Assembly (NCBI GenBank): GCA_902631405.1
Contig: CACOYI010000002.1
Coordinates: forward strand, 17,412-81,411
Direction of reading: 5' to 3'
DNA: 64,000 nucleotides
Origin: K189A clade bacterium
Lineage (GTDB): Bacteria > Pseudomonadota > Gammaproteobacteria > Pseudomonadales > Azotimanducaceae
Part shown: positions 24,718 through 34,699 of the stretch, one piece after another
Numbering within the stretch: position 1 is the first letter of the stretch
How the letters are laid out: the number at the start of each line of letters is the position of its first letter
Position numbers and translations under genes: made by a program
The notes under the pieces: generated by a model
Told to the model about the DNA's origin: nothing
The model's input: the letters and a program-made list of their open reading frames with translations, nothing else
Database searches by the model: none

Positions 24718-26052
24718 ATGAGTGAAGCAGTTGATCTCGACTTAGAGGCGGATGATTCTTTAGAAAAAACGAACGAGTTCGCAAGAGCAGGCTCGGAACA
24801 GGATTCTTTCAAAGGGGAAATACCATCCGCTTATGACATGGATTTGGATTCAATTAATCCGGTCTGGAATAGGTTATTTCAAGAAAACAAAAGCTTGGAA
24901 TATTTTCGAAGATTGCGTGCGGAGGACCCAGTACATTTTAATGAGACGGAGACGGCAGGCAGATTTTGGTCGCTGACGCGCTACGATGATATCAAAGCTG
25001 TTGATATGGACCATCATAACTTCTCAAGCGCTCATGGGATAACGTTAGGGTTTCCCATCGACAGGCCCTTGCCAGAGGGTGCTTTAGACATATCTCTGTT
25101 TATTGCTATGGACCCGCCGAAACATGATGTTCAGCGAAAGACTGTTGCCCCCGTTGTATCGGCCAGGAACATGCAAGCGCTAGAACCGTTAATCAGAGAG
25201 CGAACTGGTAATGTTCTAGACTCGTTGCCAGTCGGTGAGACCTTCAATTGGGTGGACAAAGTTTCAATAGAACTTACTACACAGATGCTCGCAACTTTGT
25301 TTGATTTTCCCTTCGAGGAACGACGTAAGTTGACCCGTTGGTCAGATGTCGCTACCGCAGCGCCCGGCTCTGGAATTATCGATTCCGAGGAACAGAGAAG
25401 AAGTGAACTTTTTGAAATGCTCGCCTACTTCAATAACATTTGGGAACAGAGAAAAGCGGAACCGACCGGAGATTTCATCTCTATGCTTGCTCACGGCGAG
25501 GATACCAAGGATATGCAGCCTTTGGAGTTCATGGGGAACCTGATCTTGCTGATCGTGGGAGGAAATGACACGACCAGAAATTCAATGAGTGCCGGCGTTC
25601 ATGCATTGAACCTTTTCCCCCGAGAGTACGAAAAACTCAGGGCAGATCACTCTCTCATTCCAAATATGGTTTCCGAGATAATCCGTTGGCAAACCCCACT
25701 CGCCTACATGAGACGAACCGCGAATTCAGACTGCGAGATAAGGGGCAAGAAGATCAGGGCGGGCGATCAACTGTTGATGTGGTACTTGTCTGGAAACCGA
25801 GACGAGGATGTTTTCGAAAAAGGGGAGGAACTCATAATAGACCGAGCAAACTCTCGAAACCACTTGTCGTTCGGATTCGGAATACATAGATGCATGGGTA
25901 ATAGAACTGCTGAATTACAACTCAAGATTCTTTGGGAAGAGATAATGAAGCGCTTTGAGCATATCGAGGTCGTAGGCAAGGAAGAGAGAACCTTCTCTTC
26001 GTTTGTTCGAGGCTACACTGAACTCCCGGTTCGATTGCATAAAAAGGTATAG
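24718..26052 (+). CDS. Cytochrome P450, CYP153-like, 444 aa
   Basis: Heme monooxygenase. I-helix GGNDTTRNSMSAGV, ExxR in SEIIRWQTPLAYMRRTA, heme loop FGFGIHRCMGNRTAE with Cys392 as thiolate ligand. The C-terminus IEVVGKEERTFSSFVRGYTELPV and the WQTPLAYMRR and SGNRDED blocks match bacterial CYP153 terminal alkane/fatty-acid hydroxylases. No ferredoxin or reductase gene is adjacent, so electron partners come from elsewhere. A terminator follows. Terpene-type substrates are possible. Confidence 0.87.
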   Translation: MSEAVDLDLEADDSLEKTNEFARAGSEQDSFKGEIPSAYDMDLDSINPVWNRLFQENKSLEYFRRLRAEDPVHFNETETAGRFWSLTRYDDIKAVDMDHHNFSSAHGITLGFPIDRPLPEGALDISLFIAMDPPKHDVQRKTVAPVVSARNMQALEPLIRERTGNVLDSLPVGETFNWVDKVSIELTTQMLATLFDFPFEERRKLTRWSDVATAAPGSGIIDSEEQRRSELFEMLAYFNNIWEQRKAEPTGDFISMLAHGEDTKDMQPLEFMGNLILLIVGGNDTTRNSMSAGVHALNLFPREYEKLRADHSLIPNMVSEIIRWQTPLAYMRRTANSDCEIRGKKIRAGDQLLMWYLSGNRDEDVFEKGEELIIDRANSRNHLSFGFGIHRCMGNRTAELQLKILWEEIMKRFEHIEVVGKEERTFSSFVRGYTELPVRLHKKV

Positions 26053-26088
26053 TTAACCTCTAAAGTTACTAAATACGGGTTATAAGTC

Positions 26089-26114
26089 GGGCGCCTTTTC
26101 CAAGGTGCCCTTTT
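26089..26114 (+). terminator. Terminator after the P450 gene
   Basis: GGGCGCCTT and AAGGTGCCC form a 9-bp stem (one G-U) with a four-base loop, followed by TTTT. Confidence 0.75.
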
Positions 26115-26167
26115 CGGCGGTCCCGTCTACCAAATCAGGTGGATGCGTCGATGTAAGGGGTAGTTTA

Positions 26168-28384
26168 TTGAAGGCCAAGAAACCTTTGTTCGCGTCGTTC
26201 ATCGTATTCGGCTTGTCTTGCGTTTTATCTTCCTTTTCGTGGGCAGAGGAAAAGCCATCATTAAAAGCAAAGCGACTGTTTGTTAATCCCCAGTTAGATG
26301 GCGAAATAATCTCGGACCCCGCCTGGGATGTCGCAGGCAAAGCAACAGGCTTCACTCAGCAGAGACCATACAACGGTAGACCCGCCTCCCAGAAAACAGA
26401 GGTTTATGTTGGTTACAGTAAAGACACTTTGTATCTAGGTGTTGTGTGTTTTGACTCAGAACCTGACAAATTGATCGTATCCGATAGTGGGCGCGATTCG
26501 GATTTGTCCGATGTTGATAGTTTTATGGTCATATTTGACTCCTTCTTGGATCGGCAAAACGGGTTGATGTTTGGCACGACACCAACGTCGGTAGAATATG
26601 ATGGCCAGATCATCAAAGAAGGCTCTGGTCGATTCGGCTCCGGTGGCGGAGCTGTCAATATGAATTGGGATGCCAAATGGGTCGTCAAATCCAAAGTAAC
26701 GGAGTACGGATGGTCGGCTGAATTTGCCATACCTTTTCAGTCGTTGAGATATGGCAAAGGGGATTTACAAGACTGGGGAATCAACTTTCAGCGGAATATT
26801 CCCAGAAATGATGAAAGGTCGTTCTGGGTACCCCTAGAGCGACAATATAATCTGTATAGAGTTTCTGAAGCTGGAACCCTAGAAGGGCTTCGTCCGCCGA
26901 GTCAAAAAAGTTTTGAGCTAACTCCCTATGTTTTAGGACAGTCCGGCCGAGGTGGAACCGATTCCAATGAAACATCGAGTGAAGGTGATTTTGGCCTAGA
27001 TGCGAAATACCTCATTACCCCAAGTCTTACCTTGGATGCGACGTATAACACTGATTTTGCGCAGGTAGAAGCTGATGAGGTTCAAGTAAATTTGGATAGA
27101 TTCAGTATCTTTTTGCCCGAAAAAAGACCTTTTTTTCTTGAGAATGCTGGTCAGTTCTCCGTTGGCGCGCCAAGAGAGGTAGAACTATTTTTCAGTAGAC
27201 GAATAGGTATCGGCGCTGGAGGTGTCCAGCAACCTATAGCGGGGGGACTCCGACTATCAGGAAAAGTCGCAGGTTCGACGAACATCGGTCTCCTTCATAT
27301 GCAAACTGAATCCGTGAACAAGTTACTGTCGAACCGCTACTCAGTAGCTCGGGTCAATCAAGAACTGGCGAACAGGTCCTCGTTGGGCGGCATCATTGTG
27401 TCCCGGGATGGAGACGGTGTAGAAAATTTCAACCGAACTTATGCCGTCGACGGTACCTGGGGAATAGGAAATGACACGACGATCTCGGGGTTTCTGGCGA
27501 AGACCGATTCACCTGACCTTGATTCGGACGATTACGCGGGGCGTCTTCGATTCAATAAAAGCACTCAATCACTCACGCAGTCTTATGGTTATACAAAGGT
27601 GGGCGGAAACTTTAATCCTGAAGTGGGCTTCCTCGCTCGCCGCAATTACGAAAAGATTGACGCGTTGCTGTTTCATCGTCGTCGACCTGAAGATTATTAC
27701 GGCGTCTTCGAAATTCGTCCTCACACCTACTATCGCGCTTTTTTTGATGAGACCGGGTATTACGAATCAGGATTTTGGCACATAGATAATCACATTGAGT
27801 GGCATAATGGCTGGGAGATCCATACCGGCATTAATTTCACCCACGAAGGCGTCAAAAGAGCTTTTCAAATAAATCCTGGAACTTATGTTCCACCGGGAGA
27901 TTATGATCATAAAGAATCCCAGCTCGTTTTGATGACCGATAATAGGAAACCGCTCTACTTGGAATGGACTTCTAGAATAGGGGGGTTTTATGGTGGAGAT
28001 AGAAGGTCTCTGGAAACTAAAGCCAACTACCGACTTGGTGACGCGTTTACGGCGGCGTTAACTTGGAGTCACAATAATATTGATATGAAACCTTTCGCTA
28101 AGAGCGATGAGCTTGCGGCGAGTAGGGGGGATTTCAAAGTCAATGTTGCTCGCCTGCGCATGTCGTATTCGATTACCCCAAAAATGCAAATACAGATGTT
28201 AGTACAAAGTGATGATCGAAAAGATCTTTTGGCCACTAATTTGCGTTTCTCGTGGTTGCAAGATGCGAATTCGGGGCTCTACATCGTTTATAACGAAGTG
28301 GATGATTTAAATATTATCGGTCCAATGGAGAAGCGCAGAGAGTTCGCGCTGAAGTATTCGAGAATATTCGACGTTTTGCGTTAA
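26168..28384 (+). CDS. DUF5916 exported protein with CBM9-like N-terminal domain, 738 aa
   Basis: The TTG at 26168 has AAGGGG seven bases upstream and opens directly on a signal peptide (LKAKKPLFASFIVFGLSCVLSSFSWA); the frame is open earlier from 26105 but includes terminator sequence. The N-terminal domain (NPQLDGEIISDPAWDVAGKATGFTQ, VYVGYSKDTLYLGVVCFDSEPDKL) is CBM9-like. The rest is DUF5916 with beta-barrel-like repeats (VNLDRFSIFLPEKRPFFLENAGQFSVG), ending with aromatic strands. Probably outer-membrane associated; substrate unknown. Confidence 0.82.
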   Translation: MKAKKPLFASFIVFGLSCVLSSFSWAEEKPSLKAKRLFVNPQLDGEIISDPAWDVAGKATGFTQQRPYNGRPASQKTEVYVGYSKDTLYLGVVCFDSEPDKLIVSDSGRDSDLSDVDSFMVIFDSFLDRQNGLMFGTTPTSVEYDGQIIKEGSGRFGSGGGAVNMNWDAKWVVKSKVTEYGWSAEFAIPFQSLRYGKGDLQDWGINFQRNIPRNDERSFWVPLERQYNLYRVSEAGTLEGLRPPSQKSFELTPYVLGQSGRGGTDSNETSSEGDFGLDAKYLITPSLTLDATYNTDFAQVEADEVQVNLDRFSIFLPEKRPFFLENAGQFSVGAPREVELFFSRRIGIGAGGVQQPIAGGLRLSGKVAGSTNIGLLHMQTESVNKLLSNRYSVARVNQELANRSSLGGIIVSRDGDGVENFNRTYAVDGTWGIGNDTTISGFLAKTDSPDLDSDDYAGRLRFNKSTQSLTQSYGYTKVGGNFNPEVGFLARRNYEKIDALLFHRRRPEDYYGVFEIRPHTYYRAFFDETGYYESGFWHIDNHIEWHNGWEIHTGINFTHEGVKRAFQINPGTYVPPGDYDHKESQLVLMTDNRKPLYLEWTSRIGGFYGGDRRSLETKANYRLGDAFTAALTWSHNNIDMKPFAKSDELAASRGDFKVNVARLRMSYSITPKMQIQMLVQSDDRKDLLATNLRFSWLQDANSGLYIVYNEVDDLNIIGPMEKRREFALKYSRIFDVLR

Positions 28385-28389
28385 GGTGG

Positions 28390-28731
28390 CTACTCTTCAA
28401 AGCTGACTATGATTCCGGCGTTCGCAACCACGATGGGGTCTGTTCCAGTCTCTGAGTCGATGTTTAAACCGCCTTGGCAGGGCTCAACTGTTACATCTCC
28501 GTAAGGGATTTCAGCAGCTATTCGATGTACATCAAGCTCCTCTGGTTCAGACACTGCTATCTTCACGGTAATTCTCATGTCCTCGTGAGATTTACCGAGT
28601 GCCTTGAAAAAGTTCAGCGATGAGTGTCGTAGCGCATCAGACACAGCTCGACATGCCGCTTTGGTGTAGTCCCGCCCGTGAACGTCTACACCCATTCCCA
28701 TTTCCGTTAAATACCTGTTTAGTGCCATTGA
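28390..28731 (-). CDS. Lin0512-family protein, 113 aa
   Basis: Small conserved protein with MGMGVDVHGRDYTKAACRAVSDALRHSS and VEPCQGGLNIDSETGTDPIVVANAGIIV, hallmarks of the Lin0512 family. Function of the family is not established. Start taken at ATG 28731 with AGG nine bases upstream; the frame is open to 28788. It ends six bases after the convergent DUF5916 stop and is divergent from the methyltransferase gene. Confidence 0.78.
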   Translation of the reverse strand, partial: SMALNRYLTEMGMGVDVHGRDYTKAACRAVSDALRHSSLNFFKALGKSHEDMRITVKIAVSEPEELDVHRIAAEIPYGDVTVEPCQGGLNIDSETGTDPIVVANAGIIVSFEE

Positions 28732-28838
28732 TGGAGACCTCTGGAGCGGCCTAAAGAATAACCTAAAATCTCGTTTCGCGCGGAGCAAATTCCGTTAAGA
28801 TGTCGGCCGATTTGTTATCTATGAGATTTGGGAGAATG

Positions 28839-29705
28839 ATGACCGAGGATTTTATTGTTTTGGATGGAGGCTTAGGCGGTGAGCTCATTCGTCGTGGCTG
28901 GCCCAGGGGAGGTCTATGGTCAGCAAAAGCGCTGGTTGAACAACCTGAAATCATCAGGAGTGTTCACGATGATTATATTAATGCTGGCGCGAGAGTTATC
29001 ATTACAAATACATACTCTACGATACCAAGCTATTTGGATAAATCCGGTATGGGTGATTCCTATCTGGAATTTACCGAAAGAGCCGGCCGAATAGCGAGAG
29101 AGGCTGCCGACGAATCAGGATTTGATGTAAAAGTGGCCGCGTCGATCCCTCCGCTTAGTGAGAGTTATCGTCCTGATCTTGTGCCTGAGGCCGACGTTGC
29201 GCTGCCAATTTATGAGGCGATGGCAGCATGTTTAGCTCCGTTTGCTGATGTCTATCTTTGTGAGACGATGTCGTCGATACAGGAGTCGAAAAATGCAGTT
29301 ACTGCGATTCGCAGTGCCAATTTGACCATACCGATCTGGGTTGCTTGGACGCTAAAGGATCAGCCTGGGGCGGGATTACGGAGCGGGGAGAGTATATCGC
29401 AAGCGGTTGCTTCTTTGTCGGAGGACGGTATAGAGGCCTTCTTATTCAACTGTACCGACCCCCAAGCAATATCGCATGGGATTAAGGAGCTTTCGACTTT
29501 GACTGACAAGGCGTATGGAGCCTATCCCAACAAATTTTATGTTCCGCAGGGATGGACCTTGGATAATGAAATAGACACGGAGCCTCGAGAACTCACTCCG
29601 GAAGATTTTAAGAGTTATGCGGATCGATGGAGGCAGGACGGCGCTTCAATTATCGGAGGTTGTTGTGGTCTGGGTCCAGAATATATTTCTGCTCTAGCAA
29701 GTTAG
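28839..29705 (+). CDS. Homocysteine S-methyltransferase family protein, about 289 aa
   Basis: Zinc-dependent methyltransferase domain: VLDGGLGGELIRRG at the N-terminus, NTYSTIPSYL, and zinc-ligand cysteines in FNCTDP and GGCCGLGPEYI (C-terminal). Typical length for MmuM-like enzymes that move a methyl group from S-methylmethionine or betaine-like donors to homocysteine. The frame opens at 28800 but ATG 28839 follows GGGAGA, so it was chosen. Followed by nucleoside hydrolase after 10 bases. Confidence 0.85.
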   Translation: MTEDFIVLDGGLGGELIRRGWPRGGLWSAKALVEQPEIIRSVHDDYINAGARVIITNTYSTIPSYLDKSGMGDSYLEFTERAGRIAREAADESGFDVKVAASIPPLSESYRPDLVPEADVALPIYEAMAACLAPFADVYLCETMSSIQESKNAVTAIRSANLTIPIWVAWTLKDQPGAGLRSGESISQAVASLSEDGIEAFLFNCTDPQAISHGIKELSTLTDKAYGAYPNKFYVPQGWTLDNEIDTEPRELTPEDFKSYADRWRQDGASIIGGCCGLGPEYISALAS

Positions 29706-29715
29706 GGCCAGCAAA

Positions 29716-30627
29716 ATGGGGATTCCGGTCATAATCGATACTGACATTGGAACGGATGTCGATGATATGTGGGCTTTGGCATTCGCGTTGCGTTGTCCTG
29801 AGTTGGACATACGACTCATTACTACCTGTACCGGAAACGTTGAGTACAGAGCTGCACTGGTTGCGAAATTGTTGGAGGTGGCAGGGCGCACTGATATACC
29901 AATTGGTTTAGGGCTTTCTTTGGATGCCGCGCCGGAACCTCAAAAAGCTTGGATAGAAGATTATCAATTAAATCTTTATCCAGGCACGGTGTTAAAGGAC
30001 GGAGTCGGTGCGATCTGCGATACCGTAAATCAATCAGAAAATCCTGTGACGTTAATTGCTATCGGTCCGCTCCCCAATATAGCGGCAGCGCTGCAAAGGG
30101 CGCCTTCCATTATAGAAAATTCAAAATTCATTGGGATGCATGGAAGTCTGCGCATCGGCTACCTCGGTGCACCAAAACCCACGAAAGAATACAACGTCAA
30201 GCAGCATGCATTGTCCTGCAAAAGTGTTTTTGAGGCCAGTTGGAAAAAGGAAATAACGCCTTTAGATACTTGCGGGAACATTATCCTGACTGGAGATAAT
30301 TTTCAGCGTGTTCGTAACTCAGCGGATGATTTGGTGAGAGCTGTCATCGAGAACCACTTGATTTGGTATGAGGCTGTTGCCCGCTCGCCGGTCGTAGGAC
30401 CATTTATCAAAAAGATGGACCCTCAGATTCAGTCATCCATACTTTATGATTGCGTGGCTATTTACATGGCGTTCTCTAGCGATGGATTAGTTTACGAAAA
30501 ACTGCCGATTACCATCACGGAGGACGGCAAGACTTTGATAGACGACGACGGCTCCGTGGTAAATTGTGCAACGAGTTGGAGTGACATTGAGGCTTTTTAT
30601 AGTTTTTTGAGTGCGCGTCTAACCTAA
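29716..30627 (+). CDS. Inosine-uridine preferring nucleoside hydrolase family, 303 aa
   Basis: N-terminal IIDTDIGTDVDDMWAL is the calcium-binding aspartate cluster of nucleoside hydrolases. Also TLIAIGPLPNIAAAL and FIGMHGS. The length fits the family. It would cleave N-glycosidic bonds of ribonucleosides. Lies in a run with homocysteine methyltransferase and oxidoreductase, perhaps salvage linked to methyl-cycle products such as S-adenosylhomocysteine breakdown; that link is inference. Confidence 0.88.
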   Translation: MGIPVIIDTDIGTDVDDMWALAFALRCPELDIRLITTCTGNVEYRAALVAKLLEVAGRTDIPIGLGLSLDAAPEPQKAWIEDYQLNLYPGTVLKDGVGAICDTVNQSENPVTLIAIGPLPNIAAALQRAPSIIENSKFIGMHGSLRIGYLGAPKPTKEYNVKQHALSCKSVFEASWKKEITPLDTCGNIILTGDNFQRVRNSADDLVRAVIENHLIWYEAVARSPVVGPFIKKMDPQIQSSILYDCVAIYMAFSSDGLVYEKLPITITEDGKTLIDDDGSVVNCATSWSDIEAFYSFLSARLT

Positions 30628-30663
30628 TATTACGCCGAGAGAGCAAAAGGGGAGGTTTGTAGA

Positions 30664-31668
30664 GTGAAAAATATACAAGTTCTTATTGATAGTTTGCCAA
30701 CGAATAAACTGGAGGCGACAAACTATCGAATAAACGAAGCTGAGATGGAAAGGCTGGGCGACAATGAAATCCGGGTGAAAACCATCGCCTTCGCGATCAC
30801 TGCGGGAACGCGAGCTGGTTTGCAAGGCAGTGCCAGCTATGCTGGCGCTCCAACGGCGGGAAGAGTAATGAACGCCACTGGAGTGGGAGAGGTTGTTGAG
30901 AGTAACGATACACGACTTTCTGTTGGCGATCGGGTTTTGGGCCCTCTTGGGTGGCAGTCTTACTCCGAGCATCGCGCAGAAGCGTTGAACAAGATTGATT
31001 CAAAACGTAATCCAGAGGATTACTTGGGGCCGTTAGGTGTTAACGGGCTGACCGCCTACTTTGGCTTACTATCTGTAGCTCGCCCCAAAGCAGGGGAGCT
31101 AGTCATGGTATCTGCGGCCGCTGGTTCGGTAGGTCACCTAGTAGGTCAGATGGCTAGGATAAAGGAGTGTCAAGTCTTAGGAGTTATGGGAAGTGACTCG
31201 AAAGGAGAGATCCTAAAAAATCAGTTGGGATTCGATACTGTGGTGAACTACAAGGATCCCAACTACCGTCAATCGCTGAAAGAAGCTACCGAGCCCGGTG
31301 TGGATGTTTATTTTGACAATACGGGCGGAATGATTCTCGGATCTGCGCTTTTCAGAATGAATGTGGGCGGAAGAATCGCCTGCTGCGGGGTGGTATCTCA
31401 ATATGACACAAATTCTCCCGAGCCAGGCCCAAAGGGAATTCCCGGTCTATTAGTTAATAAGCGACTGGAAATGAAGGGGTTTGTCGTCTTCGATTTTGAG
31501 GATCGCTACGAAGAAGCTAGATCTGAAATTTCGGGATGGATGGATAGCGGAAAGCTGATCAGTTTAGTCGATGGAGTCTCTGGACTAGATGCGGCACCAG
31601 ACGCATTTGTTGATTTGTTGGCCGGTGGAAATATCGGCACTCGTGTTGTTCGCGTATCACCAGATTAA
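30664..31668 (+). CDS. NADPH-dependent oxidoreductase of MDR family (CurA/prostaglandin reductase-like), 334 aa
   Basis: Medium-chain reductase without zinc ligands. Rossmann motif SAAAGSVGHLVGQMARIKECQVLGVMGSD (about residues 148-176), YFDNTGGMILGSAL and CCGVVSQYD, as in double-bond reductases of the CurA group. GTG start at 30664 with GGGGAGG nine bases upstream. Reduces activated C=C bonds with NADPH; natural substrate unknown. Confidence 0.88.
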   Translation: MKNIQVLIDSLPTNKLEATNYRINEAEMERLGDNEIRVKTIAFAITAGTRAGLQGSASYAGAPTAGRVMNATGVGEVVESNDTRLSVGDRVLGPLGWQSYSEHRAEALNKIDSKRNPEDYLGPLGVNGLTAYFGLLSVARPKAGELVMVSAAAGSVGHLVGQMARIKECQVLGVMGSDSKGEILKNQLGFDTVVNYKDPNYRQSLKEATEPGVDVYFDNTGGMILGSALFRMNVGGRIACCGVVSQYDTNSPEPGPKGIPGLLVNKRLEMKGFVVFDFEDRYEEARSEISGWMDSGKLISLVDGVSGLDAAPDAFVDLLAGGNIGTRVVRVSPD

Positions 31669-31693
31669 ATTTATCGCAAAATATTGACATTCT

Positions 31694-32782
31694 TTAGGGT
31701 GTCGGGCGCTGGCGAGATGGCTCGGAGTCTTCGCGTTTTCTATTTTTATTAGCTGATGAGGAAATCGCTCTTCTATCGACCCTTTTCTGATTGCTAATCA
31801 TTGGCAGATTATGGCGACTGGGAGAGGCGTGTCTTCTCACCTTTGACTTCGGTATAGGGTTGCTTGATAAGCCATCACTCGATATCCGGTAACGCTCTGG
31901 AAAAGAGGATTCTCCTAAATTGTTGTTTTTAAAAGTTTCGCTTATTGATCCCACGATAAGCTCGTCTGTTTTTTCTCCGTGGCGTTTTCTATATTTGCGA
32001 CTAAAGAAGGGGTGATCTGGATCTGAGTGGGAAAAGGTCACAATTCTTCGATCCATCCAGGACAGTTGGAAATAATCAGTCAAACCATAAAAAGTATTCC
32101 GACCGGAGAATCTGTATGGGAAGTAATAGCTGCGATAAGGAATGTGGTGAAAGCGCAGAAACGGCGCTCCAAGATTCGAGCCGCCTATAAAGTTTCTGTA
32201 ATCGTATAGGGGTACGTAGATCTTAGCTGGATTTGTTGTTCTTATAATTATTCGATCTGCTTCTCGAGCGATAGATTGCCTTTTATTTTCCTCTAGATCT
32301 ATTTTTTGAGAAGCAAGCTGTCTGAATTGTTGAATCGCCTCCAGCACAGATGCTTCGTCCGATTCAAATTTCTGCCCCAGCATCTCCGTCCATTCGATAT
32401 TCTCGTTTAGCATGTTAAACACGATAGGATAGTTGAGAAGTGCTGCAATGCTTTGTTCCCAATCTCGTCGACCCTCCGAATCGGATGTTGAGCCTTGACT
32501 GGTAAGTCTACCGGCAGCCACGATTTGTACCGGATGCCTAGCTGCTTGGAGTACGATTGCTAAAAGGTCGTCTGGATAGAGAGCTATGGGACCGACCAGG
32601 TCGATTAAATCATTTGCAAGAGTACGATCCTGAGAATTCTCGGTAGTGGCGAGTATTTTCGTCGTGGGAAGATTTTTCCCTATAACTTCCGCGCTAGATT
32701 GTGCCCAAAAGCAAGCTAAACCAAGTGTAAGGACTATGGAGAATAAAGTTTTTTTTCGACTAATGTTAGTGTGCGATTTCAT
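31694..32782 (-). CDS. DUF3300 exported protein, 362 aa
   Basis: Signal peptide ACFWAQSSA, then DUF3300: LVGPIALYPDDLLAIVLQAARHPVQIVAAGRL (about residues 61-92), LNYPIVFNMLNENIEWTEMLG and NPAKIYVPLYDYRNF. The C-terminal 90 residues are basic and low complexity (RKYRKRHGEKTDE, KSKVRRHASPSRHN). Function of DUF3300 is unknown; proteins are periplasmic or secreted. Confidence 0.85.
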   Translation of the reverse strand: MKSHTNISRKKTLFSIVLTLGLACFWAQSSAEVIGKNLPTTKILATTENSQDRTLANDLIDLVGPIALYPDDLLAIVLQAARHPVQIVAAGRLTSQGSTSDSEGRRDWEQSIAALLNYPIVFNMLNENIEWTEMLGQKFESDEASVLEAIQQFRQLASQKIDLEENKRQSIAREADRIIIRTTNPAKIYVPLYDYRNFIGGSNLGAPFLRFHHIPYRSYYFPYRFSGRNTFYGLTDYFQLSWMDRRIVTFSHSDPDHPFFSRKYRKRHGEKTDELIVGSISETFKNNNLGESSFPERYRISSDGLSSNPIPKSKVRRHASPSRHNLPMISNQKRVDRRAISSSANKNRKREDSEPSRQRPTP

Positions 32783-32856
32783 ATGTCCTCAAAATTTTCG
32801 GCATTGTGTGGTCTCTTAAGATTAATTTTACCGTCAAAGAAAGCTTCAGTGATGAA

Positions 32857-33756
32857 TTACGCGAAGCTACTAACAGAGCGTGCTTGTTTCTCTTTACCAA
32901 GGGCTGGTGATACCGCAAGGGACTGAACGCGTCCGTACAGAAAGTCTGTGAGGTCTTGACGTGACTCCCATTTTTCCAGCTCGCGCCAGGGAATCGGATC
33001 TCCCACTTCAGTGACGACAGGCTTATTAAACCTTTTCACCACTTCGCTAAGAAGTAAGGCCATCCGAAGCGGTTCAGAGATATGTGAAGCAAGGTGAAAT
33101 CGACGACTATTTCCTCCTGAGAAATAAACAGGGACAACGTCTGCATGTGTTTCTTTGATAAGTTTCGCTGCGAAGGTGGTCCAAGGTAGTTCCCTCACTT
33201 TACCAAATCCGCCTCGGTCGGCAGTTGAGACCATGCCAGAAGGAAAAATTAGAACGGGCACACCAGCCTCTATTGACCGCTTTGCGGCTTTTTTTACCTC
33301 GATATTATTTTTTATAGCTGTTTTCGAATTAGTAAAGTCAATGGGCAAAAAGTAAGGAGCGAGGTCCTTGTCTTGGCAGAGCAGTGAGTTGATTAGAATT
33401 TTGAAATCGCCTCTAGCAAGCAAGGCGATTTTGCAAAGTGTCATACCATCCACAAGCCCGAATGGGTGATTTGCTACAAAAACGAGGCGGCCCTCTCTGG
33501 GGATTTTATCTATTTGCTCGATGCTCAGGTTGGGTGTGATTCCTGTGTTAAGAAACGCCTCGTCAAAAAAAGTTTCCACGGAAAAGGGGGCCTTTTTTAA
33601 TTCTCGATAGATACTTTCTAGTCTCCTTCTTCCGAAGATCACTTCGATTGTGGACGTGAGTTTTTGGACCAGCCATGGATCATCTGGCTCGACATAGGAT
33701 ATCCGAGGATTTTCACGTAGATACTGCGAGAAAATGCTGTCTGGCTCTTTCGACAT
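32857..33756 (-). CDS. Lysophospholipid acyltransferase-like protein, 299 aa
   Basis: PlsC-type fold with the HX4D motif in FVANHPFGLVDGMTL (about 90-104) and a PSGMVSTADRGGFG loop equivalent to the FPEG motif. Resembles the 1-acyl-glycerol-phosphate and hemolysin-related acyltransferases. No strong transmembrane helix. Single gene with no clear operon. Acyl chain and acceptor unknown. Confidence 0.82.
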   Translation of the reverse strand: MSKEPDSIFSQYLRENPRISYVEPDDPWLVQKLTSTIEVIFGRRRLESIYRELKKAPFSVETFFDEAFLNTGITPNLSIEQIDKIPREGRLVFVANHPFGLVDGMTLCKIALLARGDFKILINSLLCQDKDLAPYFLPIDFTNSKTAIKNNIEVKKAAKRSIEAGVPVLIFPSGMVSTADRGGFGKVRELPWTTFAAKLIKETHADVVPVYFSGGNSRRFHLASHISEPLRMALLLSEVVKRFNKPVVTEVGDPIPWRELEKWESRQDLTDFLYGRVQSLAVSPALGKEKQARSVSSFA

Positions 33757-33964
33757 TAACTATCTTCGAGGGTTCGTCTATAAATTTGGCCACCTTTGAG
33801 CAAACTGTATACCCTTTTTACAACTAAACAATTACATTTGTGTGAAACAGCCTCCTAGTTTGTTTCTTGAGCTCGATTCCACTTGAATTTCATGCGGGAG
33901 TTGCCATTATTGGTGGGGTAAATGGTCCTCAAACGAGGCGTTAATTTTTTAGAGAGGTCAACAA

Positions 33965-34639
33965 ATGGCAGCAAGGGATATGAGAGGAGCGATCCAAGGA
34001 TCTCCCTCGATTTTAGAAACCAACAAAGTATTAAAAAATACTTATTTACTCCTGTCCGCGACATTAGCCTTTAGTGCCCTTATGGCGTCTATCGCTATGA
34101 CCATGCGTGTAGGGACTGGTGCATACTTTATGTGCCTAATCGCCTCGATGGTTCTGGGTATGTTTGTATTGCCGCGAACAGCGAATTCGATGTCCGGCCT
34201 GGGCGTTATCTTCCTGGTGACTGGCTTGCTTGGATTTGGCACCGGGCCGATTGTAGGTCTTTACCTATCGTTGGCTAATGGTCCGCAGATCGTGGCAACG
34301 GCGCTCGGAGGGACGGCGGGAATCTTTCTGGGGCTGTCTGCGTACGCGGTTAGTACCAAGAGAGACTTTAGTTTCATGACTGGTTTTGTGTTTGCGGGCA
34401 TGATGGCAGTTCTCGGCCTCATGATTGTCAACATATTCATGGGAATGCCTCTACTTAGCCTGGCGCTGTCTGGCGCGGTCATTCTATTGATGAGTGCGCT
34501 GATTCTTATGCAAACAGGAGCGATCATCAGAGGCGGTGAGACAAATTACATCATGGCGACCTATTCTCTGTACCTGAGTTTCTTCAACATATTTATACAC
34601 CTGCTGAGCATTCTCGGTATGGCGAGTGGTGATGACTAG
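33965..34639 (+). CDS. Bax inhibitor-1/YccA family membrane protein, 224 aa
   Basis: Seven hydrophobic spans beginning YLLLSATLAFSALMASIAM and MCLIASMVLGMFVLPRTA, with a YSLYLSFFNIFIHLLSILG C-terminal pair, as in YccA. Members interact with FtsH or form pH-sensitive calcium leaks. Preceded by AGAGAGG and followed by a strong terminator. Confidence 0.88.
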   Translation: MAARDMRGAIQGSPSILETNKVLKNTYLLLSATLAFSALMASIAMTMRVGTGAYFMCLIASMVLGMFVLPRTANSMSGLGVIFLVTGLLGFGTGPIVGLYLSLANGPQIVATALGGTAGIFLGLSAYAVSTKRDFSFMTGFVFAGMMAVLGLMIVNIFMGMPLLSLALSGAVILLMSALILMQTGAIIRGGETNYIMATYSLYLSFFNIFIHLLSILGMASGDD

Positions 34640-34660
34640 GAACTATAGAGGTCTTGTAGA

Positions 34661-34686
34661 AAACCCGACTTTAGTCGGGTTTTTTA
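34661..34686 (+). terminator. Intrinsic terminator after YccA-like gene
   Basis: AAACCCGAC, TTTA loop, GTCGGGTTT stem of nine base pairs followed by T-rich tract. Confidence 0.88.
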
Positions 34687-34699
34687 TTTGGGATTAAGT